A DNA stretch of 64,000 bases from Tubiluchus corallicola. Lineage: Eukaryota > Priapulida > Priapulimorpha > Priapulimorphida > Tubiluchidae. Positions 53,140-64,000 of this stretch are shown one piece after another (the stretch's first letter is position 1; each line of letters opens with the position of its first letter). Below the pieces are notes generated by a model. That model did no database searches. It was not told the origin of the DNA and worked only from the letters and a program-made list of their open reading frames with translations. The stretch spans positions 1,844,501 through 1,908,500 of the forward strand of contig JAQGDQ010000002.1 of the NCBI GenBank assembly GCA_030141605.1, written 5' to 3'. The translations under genes were made by a program, and so were the position numbers.

Positions 53140-53345
53140 CTCGCGAATCCGCTATCTGTGATTGGTTGGTAGGCGTGGCCTGCGCGTGACGTAAGCGCGC
53201 TGGGTAGAGGAATCTCCTTGCGTGTAGCAGACGCCTGGCAGTCAGTAGTAAATTAGCAACAACGCAGTCGGTAGTATTCAGCGCAGCGACTTCGAGGTTA
53301 TTGATAACAGACGGCAGGCAGCGCGTGGCGGAGAAAGTTTATTGA
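53140..53345 (+). promoter_or_regulatory. Proximal CpG-rich promoter of the downstream gene
   Basis: A local GC- and CpG-rich island in AT-rich DNA, with an inverted CCAAT (GATTGGTTGG, about 53161), a CRE-like site in GCGTGACGTAAGCGCGC (about 53185-53201), and no clear TATA. Two more CACGTG E-boxes (53504, 53537) lie between it and the coding exon. Confidence 0.55.
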
Positions 53346-53674
53346 CTACTAGAACATGCTGACATGGTACATGATCGATTAAACGAATTTGATTTTCCCC
53401 GTTACAGACGTTGTGTTTGAATAACTTTACATCATTAAAATTTGTAATAAACATGTAGTACCTGGTATTAAAGCATATTATTAGTTGTTCAGAGTAAGCT
53501 TGTCACGTGATGATGTGATTGCACGTCTTGTTGTTGCACGTGTGATCTGCGCGTAGAATGTATGCGCAGTGCTTAGAAATAGATAAAAAGCTGTGTGAAT
53601 ATGTGAAGGTTTTGTCGCAAACAGATACTTAACTACATATTTCTCATTCTTTTTTACAGATTTTATTTTCATGA

Positions 53675-54425
53675 ATGAATTCGGACGTGAGTCAGAAGAG
53701 AAAACAGTTGTCCAAGTCCGACACGATGGCTTTGTCGGATAACGAACGTGGTAAACTAACTACAGAACAAATAGAAAAAAAGGAAGAGCAAAAAGAGGAA
53801 AACACTGCAAAAACGACAACGACAAAAACACCTACAACAACGTCAACTCCAAGTACGCCGAGGCGACGGTCGAGTTTTGTGGACCATATTCGTGCCAGGC
53901 AAGGTCTGGGCACCCCGAATAATCCAGACAGTGGGTTTCAGTCGCTATCATCATCAACATTGTTATCTTTTTCAAGATTCTCGTTCTCAGACACGAGTGA
54001 AATCTGTCCTGTCTCCCCGCAAAGACAACTGACCAGTCCAGGTGACATACCCGGTGACGTATTTCCATTCGAACTGGGCATGGATTCTGGAAGTGACTCG
54101 CCATCGCCGGGTTACGATGATGTGGACGCTATTCCCTTTGTTGAAAATGACCAAAGAGTTATCCCCGGGGGTGCCACGTCTTCAGAGGACTCCGTCCAGA
54201 CTGTTTCGTTTGATTTCGTGCGCGGGGCAGGAAGTTGTTTGAGTGTCCACCCTGCTACTTTGTCCACTATCCCAAGCCGTTGCTCAACTCCTGTCAATAT
54301 GCAGGTACCCCGCCCGAGTGACCTCCAGAACAGGGCCTTGCCCGGTTATTGCCTTATCAGTCCGGTAGCTTGCCGGTCCATAGGGACCCAGACGTCTGTG
54401 GAGGGAACAATAGCAGCTAGACGGG
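53675..54425 (+). CDS. First coding exon of an unidentified Ser/Thr-rich regulatory protein
   Basis: The exon starts at about 53660 after a TTTTTTACAG acceptor and ends at 54425 (GGG|GTAAGT, phase 1), giving 250 residues. It begins MNSDVSQKRKQLSKSD, has a Lys/Glu then Thr-rich stretch, and a basophilic kinase-type site RRRSSF (about 61). Two DSGxxS motifs (DSGFQS, DSGSDS) match the beta-TrCP phosphodegron. The C-terminal part is Ser/Pro-rich and ends near SIGTQTS, like a dynein light chain TQT site. No folded domain is visible. An earlier ATG at 53671, in another frame, opens a 23-codon overlapping frame that could lower translation. I do not recognise the family; the layout suits the disordered N-terminus of a short-lived signalling or transcription protein. 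Coding is supported by length, composition and the splice sites. Confidence 0.75.
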
Positions 54426-55968
54426 GTAAGTGCTAACTAAAATAATCGTAAGTGTTCAACGCAAGCGATAATTTAAATAATAATTGAAACCTTGGCATTT
54501 GAAAAATTCTGATTTTAAAGAAAAGTAATAAAAACTACAATCTAAGATTACAAAAAATTAAAGGAAAAGTCAAAACCGTTTCCAATAAAGTTTTCCATTA
54601 GTTTCGTTCATTGTCGTGGATTTATTTTCTTTTCCATTATTAAAAAGACATACTTTGAGATTTTCGCTGTAATGTCTCTGTTCCGTTGGGATGTCGCAAT
54701 ACGTAAATTCGTTGTTGGAAATAATTAATTTACTCGTAAATATGCGCAGAAAATACGTACGTACATTGCATTTTTTGTTTAATAAAAAGGAAAAGGTTTT
54801 TAAGTCGTCGCGCTAATTAAGACACTGCCCTAACGTAACGCATTTCGTTTGAATTTTCGACTGTTGTAATTTTGCAAAATGATAAACGTTTTACTTAAAT
54901 AATATCGCTATAATTTTGAAAACGTCTTTTGAATGAACCGTCTTCAACGTTTAATTTATAAATATAATGCTGGCAATTGTAACGATAGATAAAATAAGGA
55001 TATTATTCTGATATGATTTCAAAACATTTTGCACGTGCATGCGTCAACACGAGCAACCTTACGAAAACGTTTTATTACTGTAAACTCTGTGATAAAATGT
55101 TAAAGTCGTGATGAGAATTAGTTAGGTCAATTCGTTTTCTGCATCTGAGCGGCAAGTCAGATTTTATGTGATTCGAACATTTTTAGAATTTTAACTTTAG
55201 TAATATTTATGCAGTATTTTTTGCTATTTTTAGCTTCGTAGAAATTTTAGTGTTTTTTAGCATTTTGTTGTTTGGTGTTGTTGTATTTAGATACTTTAAC
55301 ACATATAAAATCATGTGTACATTTTTAGAAAAATTTAGTTTTAGTCTTTAATTTTGTTTTAATGTTGTCTATTTTAATTCACAATTTTCAACGATTTCTT
55401 CTTTCCGTTCATTCTATTTAAATAAATTTGTTACTGTGTTAGTTATCAGAACTTAGTGCAGGTAAATACAGTAATATTATGTAAATTTAAAATTTAAAAA
55501 CAGACTAAGTTCAAGGCGTACGAAAAAGTTTACTTAACGAAAAACTAACTTTAAAGGTTTGTGTACATTTATACATAGCCCTTAACCTAAATTTGACGAC
55601 GATAACGACGGAGACTTTAGCGACGATACTGAGAGCATGCATATTAAAATGATGTCACTTTAATTAATTCTATGTTATTTGTATAAAAGTATGCTCTATG
55701 TGCATAAATAACGTAACTTCCGCGCTATAAACGGCATCGTTAATTGCACTGAAGGTCTGAAGGTACTAGTAGCTAATTAAAATACGATCTGATGCTCACA
55801 AATATTATAGGTTACCTACGTATAACAATTAAGTGTCCATGATTATGTTACTATAAACATTCCTTAACTCAACATTCACCAAATTGTCCAAACATAAAAA
55901 ACCGCAAAAACAGTATGCCAGCCATGAATCAGATTAGACCCGTATATTGACTCTGAATAAACGATGCT

Positions 55969-55978
55969 GGGATTTCCC
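55969..55978 (+). promoter_or_regulatory. NF-kB/Rel-like site
   Basis: GGGATTTCCC, a perfect kB consensus, inside the long intron. A single site can occur by chance. Confidence 0.25.
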
Positions 55979-58474
55979 CCTCTTAATTACATCATCCACG
56001 CTATTTGTGTGTACACTCACTCACTCAGTCTGTTACTTGAGTTTAATTGACTCTGATTACTAGAATTATTATTCGCTGTGTCATGGCGCTGTTGTATTTA
56101 CTCTTTTATCATAGTATTTAAACAGAGCAGGGTACTGGCACTGTCGCAATTCATCAAACTTAAAATTACTGAGCTAAAATAAACATTTTAATGACGCCAT
56201 TATTCTAAAACAAAGTAGAAACGTGGGACGAATTAGCGGATATCCGAATTTTTTTCATTATCGAACGCAACAAAAGCCCGTAATTTATGCACATCGATCT
56301 GCCATTGTTTTAGATATCAAACAGACGATAATTATGATAAATTAGCAGATATATTGCCGGCAAATTTGAAATTTAAATTTCTGCTGCAGACGAATTAGCA
56401 TTTAAACGTAAAATATGGTCGTAATGCACAAGCCATAAAACAATGGCGTTGTGTAATAAACTGATAAAGATGGTGGGTCGGTAGAGATTTAATGGTTGTT
56501 AAGAGAGTAGTTAAACTGCAAGTGAATCATCTGCTCAACTCAGAGAGATGAATCAACTTCGGGCCTGGTGAAAAGTTCACGAAGTGCCGATGCCATCACA
56601 AAAAGTTAAGATCTTGATTTGCATAGGCCTATACCGTATAAAAACGAGATTTTGAAAAGTTTTTCAGTTCTTTTAAATATCTCCGGTTTTCACAGAAGTA
56701 TATCAGTTTTGTCGCTAAAAATAATTCCAAAAGTAGAGTAAGAATTCTAATTCAGCTATACAGTCTATAACAGCCATGGATTAAAACCATTGAGTCATAA
56801 TCAGTCATTTTACTTTTGCTTTGAGAAGGAAAAAATTTACTTTCTGTGTGACTCGGTGGCGCTGACTAAAGGCGTTTTGATTGTTAGCTATCCTAGCGTA
56901 ATAATTAACTCGGCTCCCAGAACTTGCAAATTGTGTAGACTGTATCTTTGCGTCACCCCCTATATTTATAAAAACAACAGGCCATGTTTACAGCATTTAA
57001 AGTTAATTTTAAACCTTACCTGAATTCATAATTTTACATTGATGGAAGTTACCCAAGTCACTTACACTAAAAGAAGTGAGTTTATTTTCTAATTTATTTG
57101 TTATGGATTTGTGTTGTCCCCATGCGCTTTGCTATCAATTTAAAATCTCAGGTACTTGATAGAATCTTAACTAATTAGGCCATTGAAATAATTCTAAAAG
57201 ACAGCTGCAGTCATGTAAACTTGATTCTTATTGATTAATCCATATTACATTCATGTCTTAATAATAGTAACGGGGTGGATTATCAAGATTTTGTCGCCAA
57301 GATAACATTACAAATAAAAACCACAATACACGCACGCGGCTTGCTTTATAAACTAGGCTTATACTAATCGAATTGATTTTTAATGGTTAAGTGCATATAC
57401 TTTACAGATGGCCATGTGCAAATGGAAATAACCCCTGTACAAATAAGGCATTTGTTTTTGAGATCGATTACACATCTGACGATCGCTTAATTGTTTTTAG
57501 ATCAACAAGTTGATAATAAGGGGGATAATTGAATAGATCAGGAACAGAAAGGGATCAGTGTAAAGAGACTAAAAAGAGTAGATGTTTTGTTAACAGATGG
57601 CGCTGTTCACCAGGGAAAGGAAAGGAGAGTGGTTAGTGAGAAAGCCATTTTTAGGGAAAAAATCGAAATTGATGTTCACATAAAGGCGAACAAATATAAA
57701 GAGAAACAAAAAGAAAGAGAACGTGAGAGAGAGGGGGAGGCACAGAGAAAGAGAGAGGAAACGATAAAAGAGAGTATTGACTTTTCTAAATCTGGCTCAT
57801 AACCATAGGGAATAAAAGTTTTTGTTCGCATAAAAACAGATAATTAGGTTTACACTTTCACGTGTGCAGACACTACTTCACATCATTTTGCTATCCAAAC
57901 TAAAAAACGCTTACGTATTTATCACTGCTCTGCTACAGCCATCATCCTGTCGTTTTGTAATTACACTAATACAACTATGATAATGGATTTGGTAATACAT
58001 TTTACCCAGTGACCACCTGATATCATTTGACCTGTGATGTATCATCATCAATACGTGATAATGTTGTTGAGTGTTGACCTGCTATGATTAGAATTTGTAT
58101 GAGCTGAGCCACAGGTTAATGAATATTTCACTAAACCTGTTGCCTTTCAGTGTCTGTCATCACCTCTTGTCACAAGCTTATGACAAATAATAATGCACAC
58201 AATGGTTGTGCAGGGAAGTTTATCCAAACCATCTGGAGTGATCATGTTTTTGGTTGTCATTCATTACCACCCTGATCAATTCAGTATGCCGCGTTGTTAT
58301 TGGTTTAGTCAACGCTTGCTTATACTCTGTTTTCAGCATATTTGGTATATTTACAGCTTTTATCTTGTTACAAAAGTAAAGCAAATTGACATCTGGCCGC
58401 AACCATTGAACTCATTGAAGATCCCATTTTGATTATGTAGTGGTTAGTCATCTAACTGGTGCAGCTGTATTAAC

Positions 58475-58508
58475 TTTCACCTGTGTCTGATTGCGCAATC
58501 AGGTGAAA
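58475..58508. promoter_or_regulatory. Nested palindrome: C/EBP site within inverted E-boxes
   Basis: TGATTGCGCAATCA (58488-58501) is a perfect palindrome containing ATTGCGCAAT, the C/EBP consensus. It is bracketed by TTTCACCTG and CAGGTGAAA, with a 4-nt asymmetry on the left. It could be an enhancer element or a cruciform-forming sequence. Confidence 0.4.
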
Positions 58509-60600
58509 CACTCTTGAGCTCATCAATTCAGAATGTTGAAATAATTGATCGGTAACTCAAATGTGCTTTAACAGATCGAGGTAACCTGTTTTTGTACTTA
58601 CTAGTGAAAGTAATAGGCCACCTTCTACCTGCGCAGTTAGTTAAACCTGCTTATTGGTAGCTGTAATTACCAAGCAGTGCAGTATCTGCATTGCTTGTTG
58701 GTTTCCAAGTAACATCTTGATTACTCATGCAATATTACAAAATTGAAGTTATTATTGTACCTAATCTGTTATTGTAAGTATGACCCAATAGTTTATACTC
58801 AGTAGTTTAGTATAAAAATGACTTATTATTCTTTGAAGTTTCGACAGAATCGCTGACGATGAAAGTGGTTCTGATTTTAGATTTTCATGTAAAACAGAGC
58901 AGGCGTTTTTGGCGTAGGCTTGGCACCGGACGGCTTCAGAAGTATTTCTTGTTGTAACACGTCTAGAAACATATCGGTCTACCTAACGTCACCAGGCCCA
59001 GGTTACCATAGCAGCTTCCAAATTCTCTTTGGTGTAATTAGGTTGCTTAGGGTGACTCACTAGTTTACCGCTCTAGTACGTATGAGGTATATGTGTGTAC
59101 AATGATTAGCCAATACCAAATTAGGAGATGCTCACACGGCTGTAAGACAAATAATGTATCAGTGCGCCGTGAGCGCGGAGCTTGCACGAAAGTTGTAGGT
59201 TAAGCGTGTAATGTAGATGTCACGTGATGCTGTTTAAATTGATTTTTTTCAAAAACTGCTTTAAATTCTTTGAATAAAATGTTTTTGTCACGATTTGAAT
59301 GGTTTTAATGCTACGTTATTTAATGTAGTTTATTTGTTTCTTTAATACGGCGTCTTCGTAAAGGCGTAGTTTAGTGGCTTAAGCTAAAGTCATGATGACA
59401 TGAATTGGCCCATAGATGACTTAATTCATGTTAGTTATATTGTTTTTTTGCATACTATATATAAGCTAGTTATGTTCTCAGGCCTTGTGGGCGGTATAAA
59501 AATAATGTCAGTACGTCACAAAAAAAACATTAGCAAGATTTCCGTTAGTGGTTCAACTGTTGATTGACAACATACGTCAGAGTTTACTTTGTAAGCTATT
59601 TGTAGGTTTTATTTAGCAAAACTACAGTGACTCATCAGGGAGTGGCTATGCTGCAAAGGCACTGCTAAACAAGCTTAAAAACGCGACTTACAGTTGTAAA
59701 TTGTAATTAATAACTTGTACTTTTATAAAATACATTTAGTTATAAATAACGTAAAAGTGAAAAGCAAGGCAGTAGAATTAATATCACTAATAGTTTTTAT
59801 TGTTTTTTTCGTTACTTTGTGTTAATAGCTCACTAATCACCAAACGATCATGGTCCGCGTTTCACTATATTTTTCTTTTATTTTTACGTTTTTATTGCTT
59901 CGTTTGTTGAAATTGGCGATCATCCAACCCTGCACGAGTGTACGGCCGCATGTTTAACACCACTTGATCGATAACGGTGATAAGTAAAATATCAATTATG
60001 TTAGTAAACATAGTAAAGAAATTATTGACAACCAAAAAGACCGCACCAACTCGATAAGTACGTACTACTTTGAGAATACAACATGCATGATCTACGTACT
60101 ATAGTGGCCCACGTTAATCAATAGGGTAAGTTTAATCATTACACATGTAGGCCCTATAGTGTTACTTAAGCCTATTAATAACTAGCAAACGTTAATTCTC
60201 GTTAATGGAAATAATTACCATAATGCTTGACCGAGTCAGTGACCATCACTTGAGCAACGCATGCAACTGCCAAACAGAAAATCAGACAAGATGGCAATTG
60301 TGCAATTCTGGGATGAAGTTGGTTAGTGACCTTGCTCATCATTTCCGCCTTATTTAAATGTCGTTACATGTTGTTCTACTTTCCTACCATGCAAAAATCG
60401 CACATCTAGTCATAACCGTGATTATCAGTGATTTTATCATTTTTGCAATGAGGCCCAAGTTAGTAGTGTTGCTACACAATGCAATAATTTTTATTCATTG
60501 TTTCTAAGCTGAAAGTCGACCTAATTTGTAACTCATTACAACAATATTCATTTCACGTCAGAAAAACGATGTTTTCTTTCGTTTTTTTGAAAAACTTCCA

Positions 60601-60700
60601 GATAGATAGATGGATAGGTAGATAGATAGATAGACAGACAGATAGGTAGATAAGATCTTTATTAACGAATATTGTAGCGTCCTCCTTTCCACATCCATAA
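60601..60700 (-). repeat. (GATA)-type microsatellite, possible LINE 3' tail
   Basis: GATA, GACA and GGTA tetranucleotides run from 60601 to 60652, next to ATCTTTATTAAC. On the minus strand this reads GTTAATAAAGAT then TATC repeats, as at the 3' end of some LINEs. No coding remnant follows. Confidence 0.5.
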
Positions 60701-61034
60701 ATAACATCCTTTCAATTGCAGCTGTTGAACGTCTGAGGACCAAACTAGTAACATTCAGTTTACTAGAGTTTTATCTTACTAAATAAACTGAATTTTTCTC
60801 TTCTAACTGAAATTTTTGCCAGTGATATATAACAGCGATATAGACAAAATTAGTCATTTTATTGAAATGATGCCTACGCGCCCGCTTCCGGTAAAGGGAT
60901 CTATTTCCGGAAAATGTAGAATAGACGCTTGTCAGTCATGCTGATTATCAGTCTAGTGCATGGTCCTTGCCAAATTTCACGGGTACGTGATCTAAGCAAA
61001 TATTTTGGTGAGTATGATTCATGACCTTTATTTG

Positions 61035-61110
61035 GTTAGGGTGTGGCTAATGATTAAGACACCTGCATGGTGGCCTAGTTTCGGAAGCTTGACTCACCTT
61101 GATTATCGAT
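61035..61110 (+). mobile_element. Possible tRNA-derived SINE head, degenerate
   Basis: GGTGTGGCTAATGATTAAGA resembles a pol III A box of tRNA-SINEs (TGGCTCAGTGGTTAAGAC). The expected B box about 40 nt on is only weakly present, so this is tentative. Confidence 0.2.
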
Positions 61111-62220
61111 CTTCTCTTGATGTCATCTTGGCCTACTGGCAACATTGTAAGGGATGAAAGCGAATGGTGAAACAGTACATCAGTTTTTAGTAGTTTGACT
61201 ATCTGAACAGGCACAGTACTTTTAGATAATCGCACCAGTACTAATTCTAGTACTTTTTAACAACTTTCTAACAAATAAAAGAATCATTGCAAATCGACTA
61301 TAGCTTAAGAGTCTATAAAGTTCATGGACATCGTCATCAGAGAAAGTGTACAAAAAATCCTCGAAATTATGTAAACAAACTCTTTCCAGGCGTGAACTTT
61401 GTATCACACAGACGTTTAGCTACCATGCGGTACATTGCACTATAGACCTCTTACGACAGTACTAATCTGTGCATTTCTCTTGCATGGTCATTGAACCAGG
61501 TTGTTTATCGCATCTGTCCGTTGCATCTATATTTGCGTGAATAGCAGTTTGACCTGTGTGACAATATTTTTACCGTTTACATTGAATGTCGTGTTTAAAA
61601 CACGTAATTTATATAACACATTTTTAATTTAGTTTGGTTGGACATCGAACGAATGTGACAATTTTAAAATAACGTTAAATTTATGCTAATACTTGGTTTA
61701 ATGCGTTTGTGAGGAGAAATAAAGGGTATGCCTTGACTACACTGATCAAGTTGTTACACGATACCGGACTCATGTCTGGAAGTTTTGTCCAAAATCCATC
61801 TTGGGAAAGGTCTCTTTCAAGCTGATAAGAGCATTGACCAAACTCAAAAGAAATTTTGAATAGGGTAATACTCCAGCTATGTCAAGCATTGTTCACTGGT
61901 CACTGTGGTTGTACAATCACTCGACATGTGTGATTCATGTCTGGGACAATATCGTTTTGCTAAACGCTTTTGTTACAAATGTTTTTGATGAAAGTACGTC
62001 AGATAAAGCACATTAAACAATGGCCTGGAGGTCAGGCAAACACACATGCTCGCCTTGCCGCATCGGTTGATCTACTGATATTAGGAACTTCGATCACGTG
62101 ATTTCACCGCCAACTGTCCTATCATACACCTGGCAAATGACGTAATACATATCTTAAAGATTGTTTCTTTAAAAGAAAGTCGTGCATGAGACTATGACGA
62201 AATTAAAACTTTTCGTACCC

Positions 62221-62357
62221 GTGACGCCAAGAACGGATTGATAATAGTGCTAATTTTTGCATTGGTGAAATAACCTTATATAGATTTTTACTTGTGTTCG
62301 TAAATGCTAGCGATATTTTTAATCCATTTTAATAGCGCTAATGTTTATAGGCGTCAC
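62221..62357. repeat. Inverted GTGACGCC pair
   Basis: GTGACGCC (62221-62228) and GGCGTCAC (62350-62357) face each other 121 bp apart, a MITE-like layout. Further copies of the octamer lie at 51087-51094 and 62803-62810. Confidence 0.3.
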
Positions 62358-64000
62358 GCCATTAACAATTACTTGCAAATTTCCATGCTTTTTAAATTAA
62401 AATTTCAGCGCACTATAATCACACCTAAGCTATCAAATGCCCTGCGTTTTCCACAGTCTAGTTGATTAATGCTGACGTTAATGTTGTAACTTATAACAAT
62501 AATGGACTATTTATACTATCAGGCTTATTAAATCATTTACACAAGCGATCAGATCGCATGAAGGCATGGCGCACAGTGGCAGGTGGCACTGTGCCGTCAT
62601 TTTGGCAGCCCACCCACGACAAATTTGCTCGAAAATGCGTATTTTTTTCGTTGATATTGTGTGTGTGTGTGCCGCTTTTGCTTTTGATAATTCGTTATTT
62701 AGTAAATCAGTAAAAGTGAATCATTTTCCCTGGAAACTCTAAAATGCGTGATTGTAACTGTATCATTCCTTGAATCTTGGGACTTTACAACAATTAGGTG
62801 TAGTGACGCCACACCATTTATCATAACTATTATAAAATTCGACGAAGCCTGTCTTCACTTGTGTCATATCATTTGTTAAAGTGGTTTAAACAGCATAACA
62901 CACTGCGTCGCCAAATGGTCTACTAAATACCATTAATTGTCTTGTTGCTAAAGGTCTATAGAATCATATTGTCTCGCAGATTTACAGAATGACTATAATA
63001 ACAAATGTGACGCGTTAGTATTTTATTATTCGCTGAAATCTACAAAAATAAAATTGCTGACTATAAAGACTAGTCACATGCAGTTTCTTGTTATAATGTT
63101 GTATAATACGATCGTATTCGTTGCAATTCTTCTACAGCTATTGATTAATAGTGAGACAAACTTGTTATAGTATCTTGGTCTTTATACATCTCTACATAGA
63201 CATCCTTATTATAGGGGCTTCTAATAAAGTGCATTACATATTTCGCTTTTTTACGTGATATTTAATATATAAATGTTGTAGTTAAGTAATGGTGTTTTAT
63301 ATGATCTGTATGTTTTAAGTGATGATTCAACGATGTAACCTGCAGTAACGGTACACATGTATTGTATATTCCCTCATAATTACGAAATGATGATAAATTA
63401 TAATTTTTATATTGATTCAAATATAGCGTGTAATTAAAACTATTGTGACAACTACTAACGATGATGATGATGGTAATGATCATGGTGATCATTATTGAAA
63501 ATTCATGTTTACATAAATGGGTAATACACTTGCTGCTATAAAAATTGCTACGCAATATGCCAAAACGTTAATCAACTTCCGATGTTTATCGTAATAATTT
63601 GAATAAAATTTTGGGTTTATGTGACCACAGTTGGGCCTAGTTTGTATTTGAGCATTTGAGCTCTATTGTTGATAGCTTCAATACGGCAAAACATGAACTA
63701 AATTTTGCAGATATTTGGACATTTCTAAAGATGTTACAACGTATGTCAATAATGACATTTTCTTTTGCATATGCGTCAATGGTTTCTCTTCTATTGTGCA
63801 GATGTCAGAAATAATGCTGTCCACTAATTCTCTTCGAAACTTTAGCCTGTTTTATTGGCTTACATGATCACATATAATAATAAATGTTCAAGTCTTTGAC
63901 TCTTTGCTACTTTATCTTGCCACAGACACAAACTATGCGTTTCCCTAGTTTAAACAATAGATATTTGCTTGGTATTTGTTTCAGAATATGTTAGCATCTA

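Larger units (their letters stand above)
54426..63984 (+). other. Long intron of the gene starting at 53675
   Basis: About 9.5 kb with no recognised exon. It holds a kB-like site, a C/EBP-like palindrome, a GATA-type microsatellite and a possible SINE head, listed separately. The next acceptor that fits is TTTGTTTCAG ending at 63984: it would continue in phase as Glu-Tyr-Val-Ser-Ile at 63985-64000, too short to confirm. Confidence 0.45.

Noticed and set aside
57587-57802. Lys/Glu/Arg-rich 71-codon ORF
   Set aside because: Purine-rich simple sequence (GAGA, AAAG) with no splice context or recognised motif.

Overview
The window is animal (bilaterian invertebrate) nuclear DNA. It is AT-rich (by eye about two thirds A+T), with spliced genes, GT-AG introns of about 0.2-4 kb, long microsatellites and non-LTR retrotransposons. 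Domain content would suit a lophotrochozoan such as a mollusc or annelid, but nothing seen fixes the phylum. All spliced models were assembled by eye from splice signals, reading phase and remembered family sequences; they have not been checked against transcripts.

Layout from left to right. (1) On the minus strand, the first four exons of a secreted CAP/SCP-domain gene run off the left edge; a CR1-type LINE fragment lies in intron 1. (2) A (GA)n tract of about 360 bp and a 5'-truncated R2-like retrotransposon with a restriction-like endonuclease. (3) A single-coding-exon SOCS4/5-type gene on the plus strand, with a near-perfect 32-bp hairpin (pre-miRNA-like) just past a poly(A) signal in its 3' region. 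(4) About 16 kb with no confident gene: a MITE-like pair, a diverged tandem repeat, a (CT)n tract, a perfect 13-bp hairpin, and two weak orphan exon candidates. (5) A decayed pogo/Tigger-family DNA transposon with a TA target duplication. (6) ALDH6A1 (mitochondrial methylmalonate-semialdehyde dehydrogenase), 13 coding exons on the minus strand, reconstructed end to end (525 aa). (7) A nearly intact CR1/L2-like LINE on the minus strand. (8) LIN52, the MuvB/DREAM-complex subunit, six coding exons on the plus strand, reconstructed end to end (113 aa). (9) Two promoter-like regions and the first coding exon of an unidentified Ser/Thr-rich regulatory protein carrying two DSGxxS phosphodegron motifs; its intron runs to the right edge.

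The most striking feature is the head-to-head ALDH6A1-LIN52 arrangement. As far as I recall, the same two genes lie divergently next to each other in human (14q24.3), so this looks like an old, retained linkage. Here the divergent spacer has grown to 5.4 kb, largely through retroelements, and a retroelement 3' tail ends only about 20 bp from the ALDH6A1 start codon. The genes do not share a pathway: one is valine/thymine catabolism, one is cell-cycle gene repression, one is cytokine-signal damping (SOCS) and one is secreted (CAP).
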